Part shown: piece by piece, positions 33,187 to 42,992 of the stretch
Position numbering within the stretch: position 1 is the first letter of the stretch
How the letters are laid out: the number at the start of each line of letters is the position of its first letter
From: Algoriphagus mannitolivorans DSM 15301
GTDB lineage: Bacteria > Bacteroidota > Bacteroidia > Cytophagales > Cyclobacteriaceae
DNA: 51,400 nucleotides
Assembly (NCBI RefSeq): GCF_000429425.1
Contig: NZ_KE386902.1
Location: 1-51,400, forward strand
Reading direction: 5' to 3'
Program-made: the position numbers and the translations under genes
The notes under the pieces: model-generated
Seen by the model: only the letters and a program-made list of their open reading frames with translations
Databases searched by the model: none
What the model was told of the DNA's origin: nothing

Positions 33187-34659
33187 CTAGCCCGCGATTT
33201 GCTCATCCACCTGGAAGAACGATTCGTCCTTCCTTGGAAGATTCGAGGTTCCCATTAGGAATTCATCAGCTTTTACAGCTGCTTCCCTACCTTCGGAAAT
33301 AGCCCAAACCACCAGGGATTGGCCTCTTCTCATATCTCCGGCAAGGAACACTTTTGGATTGCTGCTTTGATAATTTTTGGATTTTGGAAGTGTGTTTTCC
33401 ATAGTTTCTACCCCAAAGGACTCTAAAAGCCCATTTTGTGCCGGACCTAAGTATCCAATGGCAATAAAGGCCAAATCGCATGGAATTATTCTTTCAGAGC
33501 CCGGGACTTCTTCGAATGTCATCCGGCCTCCTTTTTCTATCCATTCGATATCGGCAAGCTTTAGGCCGGTCACTTCTCCATTTTCATTTCCAATAAACTC
33601 CTTAGTCAAAATGGAGAACATTCGCTCTGCGCCTTCTTCGTGAGAGCTGGAGGTTTTCAACGTCATCGGCCATTCTGGCCAAGGGTTTAAGACCGTTCTT
33701 TGCTTTGGAGGTTTTGGTAATAGCTCCAATTGGGTAATTGAGTTTGCGCCATGCCGATTAGAGGTGCCGATACAGTCACTTCCGGTATCACCTCCACCAA
33801 TGACAATCACATTTTTGCCTTTTGCAGAGATGGGGTTCTCAGGGATTTCTTCTCCAATCACCTGATTTTGTTTTCCCAAAAACTCCATGGCGAAATGGAC
33901 GCCTTTGAATTGGTCACCTTTGATGTTCAAGCCGCGAGGTTGACTAGCTCCAGTGGAAAGGACGACTGCGTCGAAATTGGCCAAAATGTTTTCAGCCTTT
34001 ACATTTTTTCCGATCTCAGTATTGGTGGCGAAAATTACTCCTTCCTCTTCCATCAGCTTTACTCTTCTATCGATGACCCACTTTTCCAATTTGAAATCAG
34101 GTATTCCATAGCGAAGCAAACCCCCGACTTTAGCGTCTTTTTCAAATAAGGTGACCTCGTGACCTGCCTGGTTTAATTGATCAGCAGCAGCGAGTCCAGC
34201 TGGTCCAGATCCGATGACAGCCACCTTTTTTCCCGTTCGCTTAGTGGGAGGGTTGGCTTGGATTAAACCCAGCTCGTAGGCTTTTTCGGCAATGTTTTTT
34301 TCAATTAGCTCAATGGCCACAGGATCTTTGTTGATTCCCAGTACGCAGCTTGCCTCGCAGGGGGCAGGGCAAATACGTCCCGTAAATTCCGGGAAGTTGT
34401 TGGTGCTTCTCAGAATTTTGATCGCCTGTTCCCACTCTTGATTGTACACGGCGTCATTGAACTCAGGAATTACGTTCCCGAGTGGACAGCCGTTATGGCA
34501 AAAGGGTACGCCACAATCCATGCATCTTGCCGCTTGATGATTGAGTTTTTCATCCGAAAACGGCTCATATATTTCTCTGTAGTCGCCGATCCGCTCTTTG
34601 GGATCCCGGCTTACAGGGGTTTCTCTTTTAAATTGGATAAATCCTTCTTTCGCTCCCAT
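33187..34659 (-). CDS. gltD: Glutamate synthase small subunit GltD
   Basis: 490 residues. The N-terminal region holds the Cys motifs for two [4Fe-4S] clusters (CMDCGVPFCHNGCPLGNVIP and CPAPCEASCVLG). The FAD-binding GSGPAGLAAADQLNQAGHEV and the NADPH-binding VIGGGDTGSDCIGTSNRHGA follow, and the FAD-closing VFLAGDMRRGQSLVVWAI is at the C-terminus. It feeds electrons from NAD(P)H to GltB for glutamate formation from 2-oxoglutarate and glutamine. It begins one base after gltB ends, so the pair is one operon. Confidence 0.97.
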   Translation of the reverse strand: MGAKEGFIQFKRETPVSRDPKERIGDYREIYEPFSDEKLNHQAARCMDCGVPFCHNGCPLGNVIPEFNDAVYNQEWEQAIKILRSTNNFPEFTGRICPAPCEASCVLGINKDPVAIELIEKNIAEKAYELGLIQANPPTKRTGKKVAVIGSGPAGLAAADQLNQAGHEVTLFEKDAKVGGLLRYGIPDFKLEKWVIDRRVKLMEEEGVIFATNTEIGKNVKAENILANFDAVVLSTGASQPRGLNIKGDQFKGVHFAMEFLGKQNQVIGEEIPENPISAKGKNVIVIGGGDTGSDCIGTSNRHGANSITQLELLPKPPKQRTVLNPWPEWPMTLKTSSSHEEGAERMFSILTKEFIGNENGEVTGLKLADIEWIEKGGRMTFEEVPGSERIIPCDLAFIAIGYLGPAQNGLLESFGVETMENTLPKSKNYQSSNPKVFLAGDMRRGQSLVVWAISEGREAAVKADEFLMGTSNLPRKDESFFQVDEQIAG

Positions 34660-34660
34660 C

Positions 34661-37600
34661 TTACACCAGTGATTTAGCTTGTTCTTCTGCTCTTTTTTTC
34701 AATACTGCCTTGTAGTCCCTAGGAATTACCTTGATGAACTTCTCTTTAGACTTTTCCCAATCCTCTAGGAATCGGGTGGCCAAGGCGCTGTTGGTCAGTT
34801 TGACATGACGCTTGAGGTAAGTCTTGATGGTGGTAAAATCATCCTGCTCCAGAATGTCAATGTCCACCATTTCCGGGTTGATTTCCGTGATGTAGTCTTT
34901 TAGGATATAAGCAATACCCCCGCTCATCCCAGCGGCAAAGTTTCTTCCGATTTCACCCAAGTTGATGACCAACCCCCCGGTCATGTACTCACAGCCGTGG
35001 TCTCCGATACCCTCGATGACGGCTTTTACTCCGGAGTTTCTCACACAGAATCGCTCTCCGCCCTTTCCGTTGATATAAGCTTCGCCAGATGTCGCTCCAT
35101 AAAAGGCCACGTTGCCGATGATGATGTTTTCTTCAGGGACAAATCGTGCATTTCTACTTGGGAAAACGATCAGTCTTCCTCCTGAAAGTCCTTTTCCGAA
35201 ATAATCATTTGCTTCCCCTTCCAATTCAAAGTTTACCCCTTTGGCCAAGAAGCCGCCGAAGGTCTGACCTGCGGAACCCGTAAATTTGAAATGAATGGTG
35301 TCTTCCGGTAGGCCTACTCCCCCATAGATTTTGGAAATCTCATTGGAAAGCATGGCTCCAACCGAGCGGTCTGTGTTTTTGATTTGAAAAGATGCTTCGA
35401 CTTGAATGGCTTGTTCCAAGGCTGGTGTTGCTGCCTTGATCAACTGCCTGTCTAGGACTTTTTTGAGCTCAAACTCTTGGTCGATTTGCTTGTGAATTCC
35501 GACATGATCGGGAACCTCCACTTTATGGAAGATCGGCGAAAGGTCTATTTTATCCCATTTCCAGTGGTTTAGGTGACCCGTGGATTGAAGTACTTGACTT
35601 TGTCCGACCATCTCATCGATAGTTCTGAAGCCCAGGGATGCCATAATTTCGCGAAGATCCTGTGCCAGGAATTTGAAATAATTCACTACATGATCCGGGT
35701 CTCCGGTAAACAGTTGTCTCAATTCCGGATTTTGGGTGGCAATTCCTACAGGACAGGTGTTGAGATGGCATTTTCTCATCATAATACAGCCTTCGACCAC
35801 TAATGCTCCGGTCGCGACGCCCCATTCTTCTGCACCCAAAAGGGTTGCAATGGCAAGATCTCTTCCCGTACGGATTTGTCCGTCGGTTTGTAGGACCACC
35901 CGGCTACGGAGGTTGTTTTTTACCAAAGTTTGGTGAGCTTCTGAAAGTCCAAGTTCCCAAGGAAGACCTGCGTGTCGGATGGAGCTTAAAGGTGAAGCAC
36001 CTGTTCCTCCATCTGCCCCAGATATGAGGATTACGTCTGCCATCGCTTTCGCAACACCAGCAGCCACAGTTCCTACTCCTGCCTGGGATACCAATTTGAC
36101 ATTGATTCGCGCTTTTCTATTGGCATTTTTCAAATCGAAAATCAGCTGGGCCAAATCTTCGATAGAATAGATGTCGTGGTGTGGAGGTGGAGAAATCAAT
36201 CCCACTCCAGGGGTAGAATGCCTAACTTTACCGATCCAGTCGTCCACTTTGTGGCCGGGCAGCTGCCCTCCTTCTCCCGGCTTGGCACCTTGTGCCATTT
36301 TGATCTGGAGTTCGTCTGCATGGGTTAGGTAATGGGAGGTTACGCCAAATCGTCCAGATGCGACCTGTTTGATTGCAGATCGCTCCCAGTCTCCATTAGG
36401 TTTTCTTTCGTATCGGATTTCGTCCTCGCCACCTTCACCGGAGTTGCTTTTTGCTCCGATTCTGTTCATTGCGATGGCAAGAGTGGTATGCGCTTCGAAG
36501 GAAATAGACCCAAAGGACATCGCTCCGGTAGCGAAACGCTTCATGATTTTTTCTTCGGATTCTACTTCATCTAAGGGAATGCTGATTCTTTTCTTGAATT
36601 CAAATAATCCCCGGAGCGTCAATGCGTCTTTAGTCTGCTCGTTGATTTTTGCCGCAAACTTTTTATAAAGCTCGTAATCTCCCAGTCGGGTAGATTTTTG
36701 CAGCAAATGGATGGTTTCAGGGTTAAACATGTGTTTTTCCCCTCTTCTCTTCCATTGATATACCCCTCCGGTCTCCAAAACAGGGGTGGAGGTAGAATGT
36801 GCTGCCCGATGTCTAGCCAAAACTTCCTCTGCCAACTCGTCAAATGACACTCCACTGATTCGTGAGATTGTCCCTTTGAAGCATCTGTCGATGACCTCAG
36901 GACCTAAACCAATGGCTTCAAATATCTGGGCTCCTTGATAAGACTGCAGGGTAGAAATTCCCATTTTGGAAAGGACTTTCAATAGGCCTTTTCCAATGGC
37001 ATCTTGATAATTGGAAAATAGGGTCTTTTGATCTTTGACTTTTGGAAGCAATCCTTTTTGGAACATGTCCAAAAGAGATTCTAAGGCTAAGTACGGGTTG
37101 ATCGCTGATACTCCATATCCGATAGCGGTAGCAAAGTGGTGTACTTCGCGGATATCTCCGGATTCCAGTACCAGACCTGCGCGTGTTCTGATTTTCTTTC
37201 GAACCAAATGCTGATGAACAGCACCTATTGCCAATAAAGAAGGAATGGGAGCCATGGATTCATCGCTGAATCTATCCGAAATAATCAAAACATTTTTTCC
37301 TTCATGGATTGCATCTTCGGCCTCCTGACATAGTTTATCAATAGCCATGAGCAAGCTGCCGGGCTTATGATCCGCGACGAAATGTCCATACAGTTTTTTA
37401 GTTCTGTAGCCCAAATGCTCCATTCGGGTGATTTTTTCCAAATCCTCATTCAATAATACTGGCTGAGAAATATGGATCTGCTTGGTGTGCTCAGGGCTTT
37501 CCTCCAGAATATTGTGTCCTTCTCCGATTCTGGTGAACAAGGACATCACTAAACGTTCCCGAATTGGGTCGATAGGAGGATTACTTACCTGGGCAAATAA

Positions 37601-39151
37601 CTGTTTGAAGTAGTTGGATACGTGCTGGCTTTGCTTGGAAAGTACTGCCAAAGGTGTGTCTGCACCCATGGATCCGATAGCTTCGTATCCAGCATCTCCC
37701 ATAGGGGCCAATACAACTTTCAATTCTTCAGAAGTATATCCGAAGACCGTCTGGCATTTTTTAATATTATCTGTTGAGTAGGGGTGCGTCAAATCCTCCG
37801 GATCAGGGACAAATCGAAGTTTGGTTCGTTTTTCATTGACCCATTTTTCATAAGGTTGCTGACGGCAGATTTCGCCTTTCACTTCCTCGTCAAATAATAC
37901 CCTGCCTTTTTCCAAGTCTGCCCAAAGCATTCTTCCCGGGCTGATTCGACCTTTCTCCACGATGGTTGCTTCTCTTAATGGCAATGCACCTGCCTCTGAA
38001 GAAAGAATCAATCGCTCATCTCTGGTAATAAAATACCTGAGTGGGCGCAGACCATTTCGGTCAAGAGTAGCCCCTACGGACTTACCATCTGTAAACAAAA
38101 GGGCAGCCGGGCCATCCCAAGGCTCCACAAGTGAGGCATGGAATTTATAGAAGGCCTTTCTTTCCCGATCCATGACCTGATTGTCTTGCCAAGCTTCCGG
38201 CACCAGCATCATCATGGCATGGGGAACAGACCTTCCACTGAGTGTCAGGAGCTCCAACATCGCATCCAAATTCGCGGAGTCAGAATTCAGCTTATTGGTA
38301 ATCGGCATAAGCATGGCCAATTCTTCATCTGTGAAGAACTTGGATTTCATCAAGGCCTCCTTGGACTTCATTTTGTTCAAGTTGCCTCGGATGGTGTTGA
38401 TTTCTCCGTTATGGGCCAGGAAGCGGAATGGCTGTGCTAGTCTCCAGTTGGGGAAAGTATTGGTAGAAAATCTTGAGTGAACAATGGCAAAAGCAGATTC
38501 TATTCTAGGGTTTTGAAGGTCCTTGTAGAAGGCCAAAACCTGATCAGTTCGCAGCTGTCCCTTATATATAAGTGTATTTCCACTTAAGCTGGCGAAATAA
38601 AAGGAGTTGTTCACCCCTGGAATTTTTTCGTTGATCTCCGAGGTGGCAAAGTTCCGAAGAACATAAAGTTTGCGCTCCAGATCGATTCCGGTGAGTCCTT
38701 TTTTATGCTTGACGAATAGTTGCTCGATATTGGGCATCACGTCCAAAGCACCAGAGCCCGGAACTGTTTCATCCACAGGGACCTTTCGATACCCGATCAA
38801 CTCAAAATCCAGATCTTCAATGATTTGATTCAAGAGCTCTTTTGACCGTTCGAAAAGCTGCTTGTTTTTTGGGAAAAACGTCATGCCGACCCCATAAAAT
38901 CCAGGGTCAGGAAGTATGATTTCTGTTCTAGCGGTTACGTCTTTGAGAAACTGATGAGGAACCTGGATGCAAATACCAGCTCCGTCCCCGGTTTTGGGGT
39001 CAGAGCCACGGCCTCCGCGATGCTCCATATTGCTAAGCATGTATAAGGCATCGCTTATGGTCTCATGAGTGGGGGTGTTGCTCAAGTTGACTACTGCACC
39101 AATACCGCAGGAGTCATGCTCAAACTCCGACCGATACAAACCTTGCTGCAT
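34661..39151 (-). CDS. gltB: Glutamate synthase large subunit GltB
   Basis: 1496 residues, the normal length for alpha subunits. The class-II glutamine amidotransferase begins at Cys15 (HDSCGIGAVV), so a 14-residue propeptide must be removed to expose the catalytic Cys. Later: a central domain, the FMN-binding glutamate synthase domain (SGEGGEDEIRYERKPNG, AKPGEGGQLPGHKVDDWIGK, VSQAGVGTVAAGVAKA, SGADGGTGASPLSSIRHAG), the 3Fe-4S motif CIMMRKCHLNTCPVGIATQ, and the C-terminal GXGXG helix domain. Transfers amide nitrogen from glutamine to 2-oxoglutarate. The leader upstream is 394 bp long and AT-rich. Confidence 0.98.
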   Translation of the reverse strand: MQQGLYRSEFEHDSCGIGAVVNLSNTPTHETISDALYMLSNMEHRGGRGSDPKTGDGAGICIQVPHQFLKDVTARTEIILPDPGFYGVGMTFFPKNKQLFERSKELLNQIIEDLDFELIGYRKVPVDETVPGSGALDVMPNIEQLFVKHKKGLTGIDLERKLYVLRNFATSEINEKIPGVNNSFYFASLSGNTLIYKGQLRTDQVLAFYKDLQNPRIESAFAIVHSRFSTNTFPNWRLAQPFRFLAHNGEINTIRGNLNKMKSKEALMKSKFFTDEELAMLMPITNKLNSDSANLDAMLELLTLSGRSVPHAMMMLVPEAWQDNQVMDRERKAFYKFHASLVEPWDGPAALLFTDGKSVGATLDRNGLRPLRYFITRDERLILSSEAGALPLREATIVEKGRISPGRMLWADLEKGRVLFDEEVKGEICRQQPYEKWVNEKRTKLRFVPDPEDLTHPYSTDNIKKCQTVFGYTSEELKVVLAPMGDAGYEAIGSMGADTPLAVLSKQSQHVSNYFKQLFAQVSNPPIDPIRERLVMSLFTRIGEGHNILEESPEHTKQIHISQPVLLNEDLEKITRMEHLGYRTKKLYGHFVADHKPGSLLMAIDKLCQEAEDAIHEGKNVLIISDRFSDESMAPIPSLLAIGAVHQHLVRKKIRTRAGLVLESGDIREVHHFATAIGYGVSAINPYLALESLLDMFQKGLLPKVKDQKTLFSNYQDAIGKGLLKVLSKMGISTLQSYQGAQIFEAIGLGPEVIDRCFKGTISRISGVSFDELAEEVLARHRAAHSTSTPVLETGGVYQWKRRGEKHMFNPETIHLLQKSTRLGDYELYKKFAAKINEQTKDALTLRGLFEFKKRISIPLDEVESEEKIMKRFATGAMSFGSISFEAHTTLAIAMNRIGAKSNSGEGGEDEIRYERKPNGDWERSAIKQVASGRFGVTSHYLTHADELQIKMAQGAKPGEGGQLPGHKVDDWIGKVRHSTPGVGLISPPPHHDIYSIEDLAQLIFDLKNANRKARINVKLVSQAGVGTVAAGVAKAMADVILISGADGGTGASPLSSIRHAGLPWELGLSEAHQTLVKNNLRSRVVLQTDGQIRTGRDLAIATLLGAEEWGVATGALVVEGCIMMRKCHLNTCPVGIATQNPELRQLFTGDPDHVVNYFKFLAQDLREIMASLGFRTIDEMVGQSQVLQSTGHLNHWKWDKIDLSPIFHKVEVPDHVGIHKQIDQEFELKKVLDRQLIKAATPALEQAIQVEASFQIKNTDRSVGAMLSNEISKIYGGVGLPEDTIHFKFTGSAGQTFGGFLAKGVNFELEGEANDYFGKGLSGGRLIVFPSRNARFVPEENIIIGNVAFYGATSGEAYINGKGGERFCVRNSGVKAVIEGIGDHGCEYMTGGLVINLGEIGRNFAAGMSGGIAYILKDYITEINPEMVDIDILEQDDFTTIKTYLKRHVKLTNSALATRFLEDWEKSKEKFIKVIPRDYKAVLKKRAEEQAKSLV

Positions 39152-39545
39152 TCTAAATAGGATTTAATAGGTTCAAAATTTCCAAAAACTACAAAAAAAA
39201 ATTCCTTTGTTAAAATAAAGGCAATAAAGAGTCGATAAAAATGAAGTATTGTTGAATAAAATACGGTTTGATTGATTATTCATAAAATGAAATTTTGCTT
39301 TCAAAAACATCTATTTGTTCTTGATTTTTTGTCAAAAAGTGAATTTTTGGTTAAAAAAGAAACTATAAATTGAGATAAAAGCAGGAATATGTGAAAACCA
39401 GGGTAAAAGTAAAAGGCTTGAAAAAAAAGTAAAAAAATTTTTTCACCATTTTTTGCTTCAAAAGGCCATGAGCCAGTGGTGGAAAATCCAATAAAAGGAA
39501 TTTAATTTTGATTAGGCTGTATTTTTCAAAATAAAAATAAACTCA
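39152..39545. other. AT-rich leader of gltBD, no gene
   Basis: 394 bases, very AT-rich, between gldE (stop side) and the gltB start. It must hold the gltBD promoter on the minus strand, but I find no exact TTTG/TAnnTTTG pair. It includes A/T tracts such as the A7-T7-type run near 39433-39443, which may bend DNA. No reading frame of note and no hairpin terminator for gldE. Confidence 0.5.
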
Positions 39546-40895
39546 TCAGTCCGTAAAGAGGATTCCGCCAGCTTTACCTTCTGATTGGATATGGACTTTC
39601 ACCTTTTTGATCTTTCGGGCGTCTACAGCTAACACTGTAAACTCAAAATTTTCGAATTTTATCTTGGTTCCGTTCTTCGGGAGTTTGGAATTTAGCTCCA
39701 ATAACAAGCCCCCTAGGGATTCGCTTTCTCCTTTGACTTCCTCAAAAATTTGGGAGTCGAGTTCCAGTTTTTTACAAAAATCATTCAGGGATACTTTCCC
39801 CTCAAAGACAAAAGTGTCCGAATCTATTTCCTGAAAGAAAAAGTCATTGGCATCGTCAAATTCATCATTGATTTCTCCGATAATTTCTTCTATCAGGTCT
39901 TCCAGAGTCACCAGGCCAGAAGTGCCACCATATTCATCGACCACGATGGCCATGTGAACTCTCATTTTTTGAAAATCCTTAAGCAGGGAATCGGCCTTTT
40001 TATTTTCTGGGACAAAGAAACTTTTCCGGATTAAATTCTTCCACTCGAAGTTTTCATCTCTGTCGATGTAGGGCAATAGATCTTTGATGTAAAGAATCCC
40101 CAGAATATTATCTATAGTTTCCTCAAATACAGGGATTCTGGAGTATCCGCTTTTATTGATGCGGTCCATGAGCTCATGAAAGTCCATTTCCACATCCAAG
40201 GCAGTGATTTCCAGTCGGCTTTTCATGACCTGTTTTACAGTCAACGTCCCGAAGTTTACAATGCCTTTGAGGATGTCTTTTTCATCTTCAGGAGTGTCTT
40301 CGGTAGTCAATTCCAGAGCTTGATTAAGTTCATCCACCGAGAGCGAATAGCCTTTGGTTTGAAATCTTTTTTCGATGACATTTCCAAAAGCCATCAGGAG
40401 TGCAGAAAAAGGCCGAAGAAGTGAGGAGAAAAAGCTCAGAATGGAGGCCATACCTAGGGAAAACGGTATTTTGGCCTGGTTGGCATAGACTTTTGGGACT
40501 ATTTCTCCAAAGAAAACGATCGCGAAAGTCACCCCTACAGTTTGAATCAAGATGATGATTATTCCCGTGGCATTGGTCCCGAAAATCGACCAAGTCACAA
40601 AGGTGGTCAAGGTAACAATGGCGATATTGATCAGGTTATTCAAGATCAAAATAGTGCTTAGAAGCCTCTTTGGGGAGGAAAGAAGTTGACTTACTTTTCT
40701 TCCGGATTCTGGGTTAGAATCTTTGATGTTTTCGAGATCTTCATTGCTAAGCGAAAAAAAAGCTACTTCAGAACCTGAGACTAGGGCCGAGCAAAAAAGC
40801 AAAAACATGAGGACTAGCCCGTTGATGGCAAAATAACTTGGGGATAACTCCGATAATTGAGTAAGGAGAGTGTGACTCGGGTAGGGGTCGTCCAT
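39546..40895 (-). CDS. gldE: GldE-type membrane protein (DUF21-CBS-CorC/HlyC)
   Basis: 449 residues from the ATG at 40895; a TTG eight codons earlier is less likely. An N-terminal DUF21 (CNNM) membrane domain (about 25-195, starting ALVSGSEVAFFSLS) with about four helices is followed by two CBS domains (LTVKQVMKSRLEITALD, YSRIPVFEETIDNILG, VHMAIVVDEYGGTSGLVTLEDLIEE; cited in parts). A CorC/HlyC transporter-associated domain is at the end. The mutY-ssb-gldE order on one strand is the gldE context of flavobacteria, where GldE supports gliding together with GldD. General members are Mg2+/Co2+ transporters. gldD is not next to it here. Confidence 0.85.
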   Translation of the reverse strand: MDDPYPSHTLLTQLSELSPSYFAINGLVLMFLLFCSALVSGSEVAFFSLSNEDLENIKDSNPESGRKVSQLLSSPKRLLSTILILNNLINIAIVTLTTFVTWSIFGTNATGIIIILIQTVGVTFAIVFFGEIVPKVYANQAKIPFSLGMASILSFFSSLLRPFSALLMAFGNVIEKRFQTKGYSLSVDELNQALELTTEDTPEDEKDILKGIVNFGTLTVKQVMKSRLEITALDVEMDFHELMDRINKSGYSRIPVFEETIDNILGILYIKDLLPYIDRDENFEWKNLIRKSFFVPENKKADSLLKDFQKMRVHMAIVVDEYGGTSGLVTLEDLIEEIIGEINDEFDDANDFFFQEIDSDTFVFEGKVSLNDFCKKLELDSQIFEEVKGESESLGGLLLELNSKLPKNGTKIKFENFEFTVLAVDARKIKKVKVHIQSEGKAGGILFTD

Positions 40896-40916
40896 TGGTA
40901 ATAATAAATGTTGATG

Positions 40917-40924
40917 CAAAATTA
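40917..40924 (-). promoter_or_regulatory. Candidate -7 element of gldE
   Basis: The minus strand reads TAATTTTG, an exact TAnnTTTG match, 22 bp before the chosen ATG. No clear -33 element. Confidence 0.3.
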
Positions 40925-40928
40925 AAGA

Positions 40929-40957
40929 ATTCCTCTGAAAATCAGGTTCAGAGGAAT
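40929..40957 (-). terminator. Hairpin between ssb and gldE
   Basis: ATTCCTCTGAA and TTCAGAGGAAT form a perfect 11-bp stem with a 7-nt loop, 12 bp after the ssb stop. T-rich bases follow on the minus strand, so it may act as a terminator or attenuator within the mutY-ssb-gldE cluster. Confidence 0.6.
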
Positions 40958-40968
40958 CTTCAAATCAT

Positions 40969-41427
40969 TTAAAATGGTAAATCGTCATCGGTATCAGACA
41001 AGTCAATCTCCTGTTTTGGCTGTGGTTGACCCATTGGCTTGGAGGTATTGGAAGCCGGAGCAGACATACTTTCGTTAGGGTTTGAAGCCCCGTCAGGTCG
41101 TGATCCTAGCATCGTGAAGCTTAAAACCCGAATTTTTGTACGTTTTCTATTTTGACCTTGCTCGTCCTGCCAAGTATCGGATTTGATTTTTCCTTCTACA
41201 AAAATTTGAGAGCCTTTTCTTAGGTATTGCTCAGCAATTTTGGCCTGAGCGCCCCATAATTCAAGGTCATGCCATTCGGTTTGCTCTACTCGGTTGCCGT
41301 TACGATCCTTGTATGCCTCCGTGGTAGCCAAGCGAAGGTTTGCTACCACATTGTCTCCTTCTAAGTATTTTACTTCCGGATCAGCCCCAAGATTACCTAC
41401 TAAAATTACTTTGTTCACTCCTGCCAT
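40969..41427 (-). CDS. ssb: Single-stranded DNA-binding protein
   Basis: 152 residues. An OB-fold begins MAGVNKVILVGNLGADPEV and includes VANLRLATTEAYKDRNGNRVEQTEWHDLELWG (cited in part) and SQIFVEGKI. A disordered Gly/Pro/Gln/Ser linker of about 40 residues leads to the acidic tip DTDDDLPF, the conserved peptide that docks partner enzymes of replication and repair. It binds ssDNA as a tetramer. mutY is 43 bp upstream and gldE downstream on the same strand. Confidence 0.97.
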   Translation of the reverse strand: MAGVNKVILVGNLGADPEVKYLEGDNVVANLRLATTEAYKDRNGNRVEQTEWHDLELWGAQAKIAEQYLRKGSQIFVEGKIKSDTWQDEQGQNRKRTKIRVLSFTMLGSRPDGASNPNESMSAPASNTSKPMGQPQPKQEIDLSDTDDDLPF

Positions 41428-41470
41428 AACTTGAATTATTATTTTTCTAAAACTTGAAAATTGAAGTTAC

Positions 41471-42520
41471 TCAAAACCCTTGATCCCTCAAAAAATTAAC
41501 AATCAGTTTAGGCTTGGCCAAATAGTCAATTTCTGATTCAGAAACGAGTAGGTATCCCTCATTTTCACACCATTCGCTCAGGCTATTTCGGTTTTCTTCA
41601 GGTATTTCTATTTCCGAAAACCGTACCTCCAATTTTTGATGGGACAAAATGTGTCGGTATTTTTTGGGAATTGTTTTTTTGGAAACATTTCCTAATAGTC
41701 CAGATTCTACATTTTCTTCCAGAGGGAAGTCATGCAACCCCTCCCAGATATCCCCTGAGCCTCTCTTTTTCCATACCCAATCTTTCTTGCAGCGAATCAC
41801 CATATAATTGAGGTGTCTTTCTTTGACTTTTACCTTGTTGATTTTCACCGGGAGTGATTGGACAAGATTTTGGGAATTGGCAAAGCAACCACTATTAAGA
41901 GGGCAAATGCTACAGTCAGGGTTTTTGGGAACACATTGTCTCGATCCAAAATCCATCATAGCCTGATTGAACTCTCCGGGATTTTCTTGGGGAATCAATT
42001 GATTGGCGAGGGCTTCAAATTCCTTTTTGGCAGAGGAAGAGGCGATGTCGGTGGAAATACCAAAATACCTGGCAAGGACCCGAAAGACATTTCCATCAAC
42101 CACGGCCTTTGCTTCTCCGAAGGCAAAACTTGAAATAGCAGAGGCAGTATAGCTGCCGACACCTTTGAGTTTGACTAATTCTGCGTAGGTGCTGGGGAAA
42201 TTTCCTCCGAGCTCGTTCCAGATGTATTTGGCGCAAAAGTGGAGGTTTCTCGCTCTACTATAGTATCCCAAGCCTTGCCAAAGTCTCAGAACTTCCTGTT
42301 CAGGAGCCAATGCCAAATCCCTGACGGTAGGATAGGCTTCTGTAAAGGCATAATAATAAGGCATGCCCTGAGCCACTCGAGTCTGCTGAAGAATGATTTC
42401 TGAAAGCCAGATTTGGTAAGGATCTGAGGTATTTCTCCAGGGGAGATCTCGTGGATTCTCTCGATACCATTGAATGATTTGATAGGAAAATGCTTGATTA
42501 TCAGTTTGTTTTAGGGGCAT
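41471..42520 (-). CDS. mutY: A/G-specific adenine glycosylase MutY
   Basis: 349 residues from ATG 42520; the GTG at 42544 would add eight residues of no evident homology. The HhH-GPD domain has SEIILQQTRVAQGM (catalytic Glu), LWQGLGYYSRARN, LKGVGSYTASAI and the catalytic Asp in VVDGNVFRVL. The [4Fe-4S] ligands follow as C-x6-C-x2-C-x5-C in CVPKNPDCSICPLNSGC. The C-terminal NUDIX-like domain (about 225-345) recognises 8-oxoG opposite A. Removes A mispaired with 8-oxoguanine. Divergent from the HU gene. Confidence 0.96.
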   Translation of the reverse strand: MPLKQTDNQAFSYQIIQWYRENPRDLPWRNTSDPYQIWLSEIILQQTRVAQGMPYYYAFTEAYPTVRDLALAPEQEVLRLWQGLGYYSRARNLHFCAKYIWNELGGNFPSTYAELVKLKGVGSYTASAISSFAFGEAKAVVDGNVFRVLARYFGISTDIASSSAKKEFEALANQLIPQENPGEFNQAMMDFGSRQCVPKNPDCSICPLNSGCFANSQNLVQSLPVKINKVKVKERHLNYMVIRCKKDWVWKKRGSGDIWEGLHDFPLEENVESGLLGNVSKKTIPKKYRHILSHQKLEVRFSEIEIPEENRNSLSEWCENEGYLLVSESEIDYLAKPKLIVNFLRDQGF

Positions 42521-42591
42521 GGGGGTTAAAATTTTCTTCCACAAACCAAGGGAATTTTTTTGAATATGTTTTTTAATTGCGTTGGTTCTCG

Positions 42592-42599
42592 TACATTTG
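42592..42599 (+). promoter_or_regulatory. Candidate -7 element of the HU gene
   Basis: TACATTTG matches TAnnTTTG exactly; the start codon follows 66 bp later. The -33 position holds GTTTT rather than TTTG. Confidence 0.45.
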
Positions 42600-42665
42600 C
42601 AGTCCCAAAAACACTTGGTTAATAGGTTGTTAAGCTTATTTCGTAATTTCTAAATTAAAATCACT

Positions 42666-42974
42666 GTGACAAAAGCAGAAGTAATCACCAAGATTTCCGA
42701 CAAAACCGGAATCCAAAAGGATGATGTGACACAAGCAATTGAGGCTTTCTTCAAAGTAGTAAAAGACTCTATGGCTGATGGAGACAACATCTATGTGAGA
42801 GGGTTTGGCAGCTTCATCAACAAGAAGAGAGCTAAGAAAATCGCCCGAAACATTTCTAAAAATACAGCTATCGTGATCGATGAGCACTACATCCCGGCTT
42901 TCAAGCCTTCTAAAGTGTTTGTAGAAAAGATCAAAAACAGCAAGAAAATTAAGCAACTTGCACCTCAGGACTAA
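42666..42974 (+). CDS. HU-family nucleoid protein
   Basis: 102 residues. The start is GTG at 42666, giving the family N-terminus (M)TKAEVITKISDKTG. The core has IEAFFKVVKDSMADGDNIYVRGFGSFINKKR and the DNA-embracing arm (RAKKIARNISKN...IPAFKPSKVF), with Pro at the arm tip. The dimer bends and compacts DNA. It is longer than E. coli HU by about 12 residues at the basic C-terminus. Divergent from mutY, and upstream of the TPR gene by 18 bp. Confidence 0.93.
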   Translation: MTKAEVITKISDKTGIQKDDVTQAIEAFFKVVKDSMADGDNIYVRGFGSFINKKRAKKIARNISKNTAIVIDEHYIPAFKPSKVFVEKIKNSKKIKQLAPQD

Positions 42975-42992
42975 GTCTGGGGCTAATTTGAC

